Source: Saccharomycopsis fibuligera x Saccharomycopsis cf. fibuligera
Taxonomy: Eukaryota > Ascomycota > Saccharomycetes > Ascoideales > Saccharomycopsidaceae
NCBI GenBank assembly: GCA_001936135.1
Contig: CP012816.1
Coordinates: 3,097,501-3,161,500 of the forward strand
Reading direction: 5' to 3'
Length of the DNA: 64,000 nucleotides
Shown here: positions 31,511-42,300 of the stretch, piece by piece
How the letters are laid out: every line of letters starts with the position of its first letter
Position numbering within the stretch: position 1 is the stretch's first letter
Translations under genes and position numbers: made by a program
Notes under the pieces: model-generated
Told to the model about the DNA's origin: nothing
The model's database searches: none
Seen by the model: the letters and a program-made list of their open reading frames with translations, nothing else

Positions 31511-32134
31511 TGTGCAATGTTTGTACTTTTGTATTATATATTAAGGCTGGCTATCGAAATCCAACCAGTTATTCACTTTTATTTCCAAAAATGTCACTAT
31601 TTGTGTTGTAGAGGTATTCCGTGTGCCAAAATAATGCCTAGGCCTTCTAAAAGCCACAGTGAAACAGACCTCTCAAATCTGAACATGTTCGGTGCGGGCA
31701 TGTTGAGCATGCTAAGAGACGCGAGTGTGAGCTGTCATCAACGCCAATTAATTGGCGATCATTAACAGCGACCCAGGGCTCGCATGCGCAGAGGGCAGAA
31801 AGCCGCCAGTCTGTCGCTGTTCCGGTGTTATTTTTCCACTTCTGTTTTTTCTTCCGTTTGGGCACTCTCGGCTCACTCACTAAAACATTCTGCCTGCAAC
31901 AGAAACAACAAGATCAAAACAAACAAGAGGCATATTGGATTGGTCGTATACTTAGTTGAATTATAGAAACCAACCGATTTTTTATTCAAACCTGTCTCTT
32001 TACTTGCTCTTTTTCTGTGTATCATTGAGTTTGTTCCGTATCATATTCACTTTTCTTTTCAGTTTATCAATTTCTATTAATACTACGCTTCGTGTCCTTC
32101 AAATTAGGCAGCAATTGTTCACAATATAATTAAA
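31511..32134. other. HIR1-CRN1 intergenic region with 16-bp palindrome
   Basis: 624 bp. Holds the perfect palindrome CGCCAATTAATTGGCG at 31742-31757, with CCAAT on both strands, about 380 nt upstream of the CRN1 ATG. Otherwise promoter/terminator DNA with no gene. Confidence 0.5.
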
Positions 32135-34268
32135 ATGAGGTATGTCTAATCTTAATGGTAAATAAGGCTTTGTTTTGACAGCTCAGGTTCATTGTTTTCA
32201 GTTCGCGATTCATTCACCAAACAGATCGTTTACGGTAAAATATTTATCTTGTCTTGTTTGTCAACAACTAAGAATGTTATCTTGTCCTAAAACAATATTT
32301 ACTAACTGAATTTACTATTACAGCGGAAGATTTGTTCGTGCCTCTAAATTTAGACACGTTTTCGGGCAAGCGGCCAAAAAGGAACTCTGCTATGATAACC
32401 TCAGGGTCTCCAATAATGCATGGGATAGTAATTTGATCAAAGCCAACTCCAAGTTTTTGGCAGTCAACTGGGAAGCTTCTGGGGGCGGTGCTTTTGCCGT
32501 AATTCCATTGAATGAAGTGGGCAAAAGCCCTGATCTTGTTCCGCTCTTCAGAGGCCATACTGCTGCCGTTTTGGATACTGATTTCAATCCATTCAATGAA
32601 CGCGAAATAGCCTCGGCTTCAGATGATGGCAAAATTGCCATCTGGCAGGTCCCCGAAGACTATTCTTTTTTCGATTACACTGACGCAGAAGGGGAAATTA
32701 AAACAATAACTCCAGTGAAGAAGTTGTCGGGCCACTTGAGAAAAGTTGGTCATGTTAAGTATCATCCATTAGCAGAAAACATTCTTGTTAGTTCTTCGAA
32801 CGACTATAGCGTCAAAGTTTGGAATGTTGAAACGGGCAAACCAATCTTGACTTTGCAGCATAAGGACATTGTTACATCGTTCAGTTTCAGTTATGATGGC
32901 AACAAACTTGCAACTACTTCCAGAGACAAAAAGATCAGAGTCTGGGACTTGAGAACTGGTGAATTGTTGCAGGAAGGCGCTGGGCATTCTGGTGCTAAGA
33001 ACTCTAGATGTGTGTGGTTAGGTAAAGCTGATAGAATCGCAACTACTGGGTTTTCGAGATTATCGGACCGTCAAATTGGTATTTGGGATGCCGCTAACAT
33101 TGGCGGGGGCCCAATTGGTGGATTTTACAACATTGATTCTTCTGCTGGTATCATGATGCCATTTTTTGATGACTCTACAAACATTTTGTTTTTGGCAGGT
33201 AAGGGTGATGGTAACATTCGTTACTATGAATATACTCCGCAAAACGACGAATTATATGACATCTCTGAATTTCAATCTACAGAACCACAAAGAGGTTTTG
33301 CTATCGCACCTAAACACGCTGTCAATGTCAAAGAAAATGAAATTGTCAGAGCTTACAAAACCGTCAGAGACAATACTATTGAACCAATTTCATTTATTGT
33401 TCCAAGAAGGGCAGAGATGTTTCAGTTTGACATATACCCAGACGCTCCATCAACTAAATCAGCTTTGACTGCCAGTGAGTGGGAGGAAGGCAAAAAAGTT
33501 AAGGGCCCAGTTGTTTTTAACATGGAATCGTTGTACGAAGAAGATGTCCAGCCAGTATTCAATAAGACGGAAAGTACTGCTGCGGTTACTGAGCAAAAAC
33601 CAAAGAGTGAAGAAAGTAAGCCAAAAACTGATGAAAAGCCAAAAACTGAACAGAAAAAATCCGAGCCTGCTTCTGGAACTGCTTCTCCAAAAATTTATCA
33701 ACAACCTAAGTCCTCAATTGATGACTTGCTAGAAAAGAAAGAGGTTAATGACTTGATTAAAAAGGCAGAAGACTTAGACGATCATAATAAAACAAAGGAC
33801 GATGACGCTGCTTGGGGTGAGGAAGATGAAGATGATTTCAAGTCCCAATACAAAGAAGAGGATGACAAGACGCCAGCAATCAAATCAGTTCCAAAATCTG
33901 ATGGCATCTCAAGACCAGCAGCTCCAACTGAACCTAAGTCAGTAAAGAAAGCAGAGCCCAAGTCAGAAGTGAAGCAAGAAAGGCAAGCTGAACCAAAGCA
34001 AGCTGAACCAAAGCAAGTAAAATCAGAGGCTATTGACTCTGCAGTTAAAGAAACCGAAGAAAAAGTTCCAGTCGCAGCACCAACAGCAGCATCCAAGACT
34101 GCTGGTTCCACCAAAGGTGGCGCTACGTTGAAAGGAACCGTTGAAAAGTTGGCATTACTCGTCGATAAATTAGAATCTCAAATTTCCTCATTGCAAGAAA
34201 CTAACAAAGCCAAAGACACAAAGTTGGAAGAACTTGAAGAAAAAATCAATCAATTGTTGAACAAATAA
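32135..34268 (+). CDS. CRN1: Coronin, two exons with a 5-nt first coding exon
   Basis: Actin-filament-binding protein that regulates Arp2/3 and cofilin at cortical patches. Exon 1 is just ATGAG (32135-32139); the intron starts GTATGT, has ACTAAC at 32301-32306 and ends CAG at 32323; exon 2 is 32324-34268. The spliced N-terminus MSGRFVRASKFRHVFGQAAK is the hallmark coronin signature, which confirms the model. 649 residues: WD40 propeller to about 370, a Lys/Glu/Pro-rich unique region with near-identical AEPKQ repeats (about 565-575), an acidic Trp motif (AAWGEEDEDDF, ~497) like Arp2/3-binding acidic segments, and a C-terminal coiled coil (last ~45 residues) for oligomerisation. Confidence 0.97.
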
Positions 34269-35019
34269 TATTAACAAGGCGCTAAATTGGTTGTTATCTT
34301 TGATTTGAATGCCACACTGTACAATCTGTAATAATTCTATTTTTTTATCTTATGTTTTTGTCTACATACCAAAAAAACTACCGTTAAACTTCTTTTTTCA
34401 CCTTTTCGTTATTTCCTTAACATGCAAAGTCCACATGAAACTGATTTAGCGTACTAAACATTGTAAATATACTGCGATAGCCATTTCTGTGAATCTGGAG
34501 ATTTGGGACAATATGTTTTTTCCCCACGTTTTCGCAGTACTTTTCATGGGAAGCGAGCGTGCTCATAACACGCCGAAGGTGATGTTAACTATTTCTGATC
34601 TTTTTCTTTTTTGAGATTTTTCTGTTATTTCGGGTTTTGCAGCAAGCATGAGCATTTTTTTTTTTTTTTTTCATATTTCTTTTTTTTTGTATGACAAGCT
34701 TGCAATAGACTATTCAAGTTATTTTAATAATTGAGTAATTCATTGATGATTGAATAACAACTTCTTTAGCAATTCTATATTCTTTTTCTTGTTATTTTTG
34801 CATTATTTATTCTTGGTTTGTTTCCTTTGGTCCTGTTTCTTGATCTAGTTCTTGTTTCCCTGCATCTCATCAGAACAGTGGCGAGACCAGATATTACAGT
34901 GATATTACGCTTCTTGAGTGGCAAGCAATATATAAACATTTGGATCGTTTTTCTAAAATTTGCATTTTCATTAGCATTTTGTATTTGGTATCATATTTAC
35001 ACCTTCTCATTTCAACAAT
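34269..35019. other. CRN1-MAG2 intergenic region
   Basis: 751 bp, T-rich (T tracts near 34656-34671 and 34681-34688). Serves as CRN1 3' flank and MAG2 promoter; nothing else seen. Confidence 0.5.
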
Positions 35020-37215
35020 ATGTCAAAACCTATTGATAGAGCTGCGATGAGCTTTGAATCAAAAAGCAACATCGAAGCAACACCAGAGACTAATTTATCT
35101 GCCAAGGACAATTCGACTAAGAATCAAGGAAATCAAAGCATTGAAAAGGCATCTAATAGTATTCAATCTAAAAACAATCAACTGTCAAAAAAAAAATCAT
35201 TTTCTAAAAAAAAAATTGGTAGTGGCGGCGGCAATAGCAACACAGTGGGTAGCAGTAATAATCGCAATAGACAACATAAAAACAGAAATACTAGAAGCGC
35301 CTATAATGCTAACAACGGCGGCCTTTACAACGATTTCGATGACGATCAGTTTGAGAATGAGATTTTTGCTAGTCAGCTAAATCTGAGAAACAAAAAAGGA
35401 CAGATTTCCATTAATCACTTGTTAGACTGGTCGTTACCTGAAAGAGAACAATATCACGGAAATGGGAACAATTCGTATGATAAGAGAAGGCTGAGAAAGC
35501 TGAGGCGCAGCGATTACGAGAGAAGTGCATTGCATTTAACTGGTAAGGAGTTTATCAATGCTAATTTTAGATTTATTGTGGATTATCGAGGCAACTATGA
35601 TACTCAGAAACTCGATCCCAATGTCCCTCTTGATTACAACAATATCTTGAGAGTTATTATTAGACAGGGAAATGCATGCCCAATTTGCCTTGACGAGGAT
35701 CTTTCAAATGCACCAAGAATGGTCAGTTGTGGTCATTGTTTTTGTTATACTTGTTTGCTCAACTATTTAGATTCTGAAGATGGCGATACGAACAAGAAGG
35801 CCAATAGTATAAACGCAACAAATTATAAATCTCAGCAAAAATCAAAAAAATTTTGTCCATTATGTGCTACGAAAATCAACCCTGAAGAGATTTTGCCTGT
35901 GCTTTTAGATAGTACGTCATTTGATGAAAAGTTCGAGACACCAAAAGTGAATCAGGATGCTATTTTTAAGCTCATAGTGAAGCCTCATGATGCATTGATT
36001 GCATTACCAGTATACAAGAATCCGGATTTTGCCAAGTTGGGGGATATCCCATGGTGTTGCGATGAGTACAACAACATTAACCGGGACGTTTTCCCATATG
36101 CTAGATTGATGAAGGGTAACTTGGATTTTATTTTGGAGCAGTACAAACTGGAGATTAATACAATTAACGAGACATTTGCTAATGACAAGTTAATGTTTGA
36201 TTCTTCTACTGAGAAATACGTCAAGCAAGCTGTGAAGGCAATTGAGGACCAAATCGATTACATGAAGCTCAGTTTTGGCAAACCCAAGGATTACGTACCG
36301 AAGAGAACCAGTTTCAATGAGCAAAGTATTGGCGATTTGAAGCTCGGGAGTGATGAAGACAGAACATTGAGGTACAATCTGAGTAACTCATATTTTTATT
36401 ATCAAACGAATTTCAATTCCTCTGTCAAGTATATTTTGTCTGGGTTAGATATCAAGATTTTGAGAGCGGTATTTGATGATTATGCGAGTTTCCCATCTAC
36501 ATTAGTGTTGCCAGTAGAAAATATTGTTTTTGGGGAAGTTTTGACGGAGCATAATATCAATAAATACAAATACCTTTCTCATTTACCGTTTGGCACAGAG
36601 TTGGCATTTTTGGAGATCAACTGGTTGTTGGGTAATAGAGACAGCAGCAAATTCAGATTGCCAGATAATGTGTTTGCGGTATTCAAAAGAGAGCTCATGA
36701 GCCGGTCGCGGAATAATAAGCGGAAAATGCAAATGGAAGAACATGATAAAAAGGCTGCATTGAGAGATTTGGAAATGAGAACTAAGGAATTTTACGAAAG
36801 AGAAAACGAATCCTTTTTTTATCCACAAGGTGATTATGCTTCCAGAAATAGAGGCTATGAGGACTATTCGAGCAGTACGAGTTACATTCCGCTTGGATCA
36901 GAAGCTTCAGTTGAAGATCAAGAACTGTTGGATGCTGGACTTGATGAATCGCAACCTGCGCATGAGCATGAAAATGGAAATGAGCAAGAAAAACTACGAC
37001 AAGGAGGCGATTATACTACGACGGTATGGGGCACGAGAATACTTAAGTCCAGTGTGGCCGATATAGATGAAGGTCAGTATGATGATAACGGTATTGATAC
37101 TGAAGAACTTTTGAGACAGGTCCAGGAACAGCAGGAAGCCAACAAGGGGCCAGGGAAGAAGAAAAAGGGCAAAAAGCGGTTAGTATTGCTCACTAGTAGT
37201 GGCCGCGGTGCATAG
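35020..37215 (+). CDS. MAG2: RING-finger E3 ligase, RNF10/Mag2 family
   Basis: Cytosolic E3 ubiquitin ligase; family members (yeast Mag2, human RNF10) ubiquitinate small-subunit ribosomal proteins in quality control of stalled 40S subunits. 731 residues. A basic, Asn/Ser-rich N-terminus precedes the family block FINANFRFIVDYR just before the RING. The RING (about 220-283) reads CPICLDE...SCGHCFCYTCLL...CPLC, a C3HC4 pattern with a ~30-residue insertion before the last pair. Downstream SYFYYQTNFNSSVKYIL and FLEINWLL match the RNF10 C-terminal region. Ends with a basic GKKKKGKKRLVLL tail. Relatively rich in CTG for this window: seven codons (residues 55, 122, 158, 161, 377, 454, 636). Confidence 0.9.
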   Translation: MSKPIDRAAMSFESKSNIEATPETNLSAKDNSTKNQGNQSIEKASNSIQSKNNQLSKKKSFSKKKIGSGGGNSNTVGSSNNRNRQHKNRNTRSAYNANNGGLYNDFDDDQFENEIFASQLNLRNKKGQISINHLLDWSLPEREQYHGNGNNSYDKRRLRKLRRSDYERSALHLTGKEFINANFRFIVDYRGNYDTQKLDPNVPLDYNNILRVIIRQGNACPICLDEDLSNAPRMVSCGHCFCYTCLLNYLDSEDGDTNKKANSINATNYKSQQKSKKFCPLCATKINPEEILPVLLDSTSFDEKFETPKVNQDAIFKLIVKPHDALIALPVYKNPDFAKLGDIPWCCDEYNNINRDVFPYARLMKGNLDFILEQYKLEINTINETFANDKLMFDSSTEKYVKQAVKAIEDQIDYMKLSFGKPKDYVPKRTSFNEQSIGDLKLGSDEDRTLRYNLSNSYFYYQTNFNSSVKYILSGLDIKILRAVFDDYASFPSTLVLPVENIVFGEVLTEHNINKYKYLSHLPFGTELAFLEINWLLGNRDSSKFRLPDNVFAVFKRELMSRSRNNKRKMQMEEHDKKAALRDLEMRTKEFYERENESFFYPQGDYASRNRGYEDYSSSTSYIPLGSEASVEDQELLDAGLDESQPAHEHENGNEQEKLRQGGDYTTTVWGTRILKSSVADIDEGQYDDNGIDTEELLRQVQEQQEANKGPGKKKKGKKRLVLLTSSGRGA

Positions 37216-38266
37216 CAAAGGTTTTTGCAAAAGAGAAACTGATTTGTACCTTTTTTTCCCGCTATTTTGTATCTGAGCGGGTTTATGGAATCCAACCTTT
37301 ATGTGTTTAGGCTCTTACACTCCGTGCGTTTTGTTATATTTTTCGCGATTTTTCACAATACTTTATAGGCTTTGTCTTTTTATTTTCGAGCACGACACAT
37401 TTCTTCGAGCTGGTTTCAGCTATTGCTTATATGTTTAATGTCGTTATGATTTAAAGGTGAGTCTTCGGAACGGAAGAAAAGAATAGGATAAAAAACAGCA
37501 TACCAAGAGGAGCGTACGATGAAAAGACCAGATCGCTAGTCTATATATAGATCACATTATCAATTCATGTATAGATCAGCATCACTGAATATCCATTGGT
37601 GCTTTTGGTCGATCCACACGAGCTCTTCGACAGTGGCAGGCGCCGGCGACTTACAGGAGGCTACAGCGTAATGCTGCATAATGCAGGGTGAGCGCAAAAC
37701 GCGTGTCCTTCGGGTGCCCGTCTTGAAGGACAGAAGGCAGTAGTTCAATGGGGAAGTACCAACTTAGTTTTCAAGGGAGCTCAAAGCACGGATCGCGGGT
37801 GTTTGCTGTTTATTGATGGCACATTGTATCTGTGATAGCACATATATCATACTTACTTGCTGCTGGAACCACGGCTCCGGTGTGTTGCCCTAATTTGTGC
37901 GACTGAGCAGAATGCGCGATGCGACTAGTTAGTTGACTGATTGATCTCCGTTTAGTAATGTTGGCTGTGCCTGCGAAAAGCAGCCACCACCGAAGCGGGC
38001 CGCTATTTATCCGTCTCCTTCAATGTTAATGAGTACCACAGACCAAAAAACAAATTACTCTGGGGCGACCATGTACGCGCTCCAGGGAAAGTGGTAAACG
38101 CGCTGCTGCGGCTGCTGCTACGTTGTAAGGACGTTTCATATATATAGACTACCATCTAATTACTCCTACCCCTTTGCTGCCCGACCACCTACAGCATGTT
38201 GTCTGTATTCGATGGCAGTGCGGTTAGCATTAGCGTGCTTCCGAGACGCACATATGTATATATATA

Positions 38267-38322
38267 CATATATTTATAGATACATATTTATAGATACATA
38301 TTTATAGACACGTATTTATAGA
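38267..38322. repeat. 14-bp minisatellite, four copies
   Basis: Four tandem 14-bp units ending in TATTTATAGA, with consensus TACATATTTATAGA. Copies two and three are identical; copies one and four differ at the first bases. Degenerate AT sequence flanks both sides. Directly visible. Confidence 0.85.
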
Positions 38323-38830
38323 CACATGCATATTTATATATACATTTATACATTGTACCAGAGACAACAGCCAATGGGCGTTACGGAGACCCAGGGTGCG
38401 GGAAGCCGCCCGGGAGCTTCGGCAACGACACTAACTGCCGGCCATACATCGCAGCACTGTAACGTACTGTGCAATGTGTAAAACAACGAAAATTTTGCTT
38501 TTCCGCGTAAACCCCGGCTGGCACGTGATATCAGCGGCAGCGAGTTTTTTTTTTTTTTTTCTATTCTGGCTGAGGGAGGCACGAGTGCTGGAGCACGCTG
38601 GCAGCCAGCTGGCTTCACCTGTTCAGCTAAGTTTACGCTAGCTAAGTAAAGTTACGCTGCGCTCTTTCTGTATGACAGAGCGCTACAACAATAATTGTTG
38701 TTCTTGATCTGTTTGGCTGTCAGACTCCCTCCCTCGCAATTGCAACGTACGCGCTTGCTACTCTTTCATCCCATCCACTCCAGCATCGCCCTTGGCACTC
38801 TCGTCTGTCCTCGTCCATCATAAACTGTGC

Positions 38831-38860
38831 CTCTGCCTCTGCTTCTGCTTCTGCTTCTGC
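38831..38860 (+). repeat. Hexanucleotide (C/T)TCTGC repeat
   Basis: Five hexamers CTCTGC, CTCTGC, TTCTGC, TTCTGC, TTCTGC in the pyrimidine-rich leader region of the flippase gene. Directly visible microsatellite. Confidence 0.75.
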
Positions 38861-39315
38861 CTCGCAACTCTGTCTTCATTCACTCTGTCGCTAGGCGCTG
38901 CGCTCTAACTCTGTTCGTTTTCCGCATACCTTTTTTTTCCCTCTATTTTTCAGCTTTTATTTTTACTTTTTATTATTTTATTTTTTTTTCTTGCTCTTCC
39001 TTTCCCTCTTGTTCTTCCTCCTCTTTGTTTCTTGCCAAATCACAACTTTGCCCACGCATCATTTGTACCATACTATCGTACCGTTTCAGTTCTTCATTCT
39101 GCTTGGCAGCTACCGCATTTCTTTTTGCCTGGTCTTTTCCCCATTTTGTCTGCTGGGAATTTTTCAAAAGGTACCAGCTACAGCAAGTGCATTCACTCTT
39201 TAAGCGCCATCATCATTTTTACTAGTATCGTTTGATTTCCTTTTGATTTTCACTCTTGACCTTTTTTTCACTTATTATATGATTCAGTTCTTAGGCGCTG
39301 AGAATTTGCTTGAAC

Positions 39316-42300
39316 ATGTCAAACAATCATAACCCCTTGAATGATTCCAGCTCAAATGACAGTAATAAAAACCATCTTAGCCTTACTCTAAATAATCAAA
39401 ATGATCCGGGTGTCCAGGGATCGCCCCAAAAATCTTTGGTCCACTCTCCTTTCTACAACAACCCTTTCGAAACAGAGTCCTCATCTTTCCAGCAGCAAAA
39501 ATCTATAAACAACTCCGACATGGAAGACTACACAGATCGCGGATCCTTTGATTTTGAAGGAAACGCTTTTGGAGATGAGAATGCTGCCTCTTTTCATTCG
39601 ACTCACAAACAACAACAACAACTGCAGCTGCAATCGCAGCAGCCCAACCCAAATCATCTCAACTCCCATGCATCCGCCTCCCCTTTTGACCAGAAAATCC
39701 CAAACGATAGAAACCAAATTCCACAAATATCCAGATTTGCTACACCAGATACCCAGAATGGCTTTCTTAACGTTGAGCCTCCAAGACGCAAACATTCCAA
39801 CAGACAGCATCACAACCAGCTATCGGGTCTCGATAGTTTGAACGAAAACGAGTCAACTGTAAGCTTTTCCAAGCCGCCGATAGATTACACGCTCTCCGAA
39901 GTTGGAACAGTAAAAACTGGTGATGCCGATGAAAGTGATGTCTCACTTCATAGAAATGGCACAGTAATGAAAAGAAATAGATGGGGCACTCAGAGACACA
40001 AGTCCGGAAGACCGAAAAAACCTGTTAGGGCCAAAACTCTCAAATTTAAATCTAACGAGCATGGTAACGGTGGCACCGGCGGAATTATCAGCAGAAAAAG
40101 CACATTTAGAAAGTCGTCTGCAAATACTAGAAAATCATCTCTTTTTAGTGATCATCACCATGATGACGAAACTCCAGAGCAAATTGAAGCTGAGAAAGAT
40201 GACAAAAACAGAAGCAATGAACACAGATCAATTTTTTTCAACTTACCATTGCCACCAGATATGGTTGACGAAGAGCAGCAGCCAATTGCTCAGTACGCAA
40301 GAAATAAAATCAGAACAACAAAATATACACCATTAACTTTTATTCCGAAAAATCTCTATATTCAATTCGGAAACGTTGCTAATATTTATTTCCTCGTGTT
40401 AATTGTTCTTGGCTTTTTTTCTATCTTTGGTGTTCCAAATCCTGGCTTAGCAATGGTGCCATTGATTGTTATTGTTGCCATCACTGCAATCAAAGATGCT
40501 ATTGAAGATTCTAGAAGAACGGGCTTGGATATGGAGCTCAATAATACTATTACTCATATTCTCACCGGCATACCCAACCCAAACGTGTCTGCTGACAATG
40601 TCTCTTTATGGAGAAAATTTAAAAAGTTAAACTCCAAGTTACTTTTTAGTTTTATTGGTTTTCTTAAAAGCAACTTATCGCAAGAAGCGAGAAGGGCCAA
40701 GCAGCTTGAAAAGTTAAGACAACTGAAAAAGATTGACGACACTTTTTCCGATCGTCAAGATCAACGAAAATCTTTTGAAAGTTTTGAAACCCAAGCATAC
40801 AACAAATCTAAAAACATTCCTATGGAAGACTTAAAATCAATTAGAACCAGCGAAACTACTATCAATGATGAAAATAACCCCAATAATCCTTTTAAGGGTC
40901 CATCTTTGGTTGATAGAAGAGTTCCAGCTCTGCACAAGTCACTGTTTCAGAAAAGATACTGGAAAGAAGTTCAAGTAGGTGATATTGTTAGAATTCACAA
41001 CAATGATGAATTACCGGCAGATATTGTTATCTTGTCAACGTCAGATTCCGATGGCGCTTGCTATGTTGAAACGAAAAATTTAGATGGTGAAACCAACTTG
41101 AAAGTCCGTCAATCTTTGAAATGCTCCACCGACTTGAAGCATTCTGTTGACTGTGAGAGAGCTAAATTTTGGGTCGAGTCTGAAGGACCTCATGCTAACT
41201 TGTACTCTTACCAAGGTGTTTGCAAATATCGGAACGAAGACAATGAAATCATTAGCGATTCAATAACCATCAACAACATGCTCTTAAGAGGCTGCTTTTT
41301 GAGAAACACAAAGTGGGTCATTGGAATGGTGATTTTCACTGGTGACGATACCAAAATCATGTTGAATGCTGGTATTACCCCAACAAAAATCTCTAGAATG
41401 TCTAAGGAATTGAATTTTTCCGTCATTATGAATTTTGCTTTGCTTTTTATTTTGTGTCTTGTTGCTGGTTTGGTGAATGGTATCTATTACAGCCGAAGCG
41501 GTACCTCGCGAGATTACTATGAATTTGGAACGGTAGCTAGTACTCCAGTATTGAATGGTATTGTCACTTTTTTTGTTGCAGTTATTTTGTATCAATCATT
41601 GGTGCCAATTTCCCTTTATATTTCTATTGAAATTATCAAGACGGCCCAAGCTTTTTTTATCTATTCTGATGTGCAAATGTACTACGAAAGGTTAGATTTT
41701 CCATGCACTCCTAAATCTTGGAATATTTCCGATGATTTGGGTCAGATTGAATACATTTTCAGTGATAAAACCGGTACATTGACTCAAAACGTGATGGAAT
41801 TCAAGAAAGCTACAATTAATGGTATCTCGTACGGCAAGGCCTACACCGAGGCCTTGGCCGGTTTAAGAAAAAGACAAGGTATTGATGTTGAACAAGAAGG
41901 AGAAATTGAAAGAGCTGCAATTGAAAGTGATAAAAAAATTATGATGGATGAGTTATATCAAGCTTCTAAAAATTCGCAATTGGTTGAAGATAACGTCACA
42001 TTTATTTCAAGTGAATTTGTGAAAGATTTGCGTGGAGCCAAAGGTCCAGAGCAGAAGAAAGCCAACGAACATTTCATGTTATGTTTGGCCCTCTGCCATT
42101 CTGTGTTGGCTGAGCCAAATAAGTCAGATCCAGATCTTGTTGTGTTAAAAGCACAATCACCCGATGAAAGTGCATTAGTGGGAACAGCTAGAGATATGGG
42201 TTTTGCCTTTGTTGGTAGAACTAAGAAGGGTGTAATTATTGAGGTTCAAGGTGTCAAGAAAGAGTTTCAAATTTTAAATACTTTGGAGTTCAACTCTACT

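Larger units (their letters stand above)
37216..39315. other. Long 5' region of the flippase gene with repeats
   Basis: 2.1 kb. Contains the 14-bp tandem repeat at 38267-38322, T16 at 38545-38560, an E-box CACGTG at 38522-38527, and about 600 bp of pyrimidine-rich DNA before the ATG. The left part is relatively GC-rich. No convincing gene; open frames here are short or low-complexity. Confidence 0.5.

Noticed and set aside
37849-37859. ATACTTACTTG, similar to the 5' end of U1 snRNA
   Set aside because: Lacks the conserved ACTTACCT sequence and no U1-like stem or Sm site follows.
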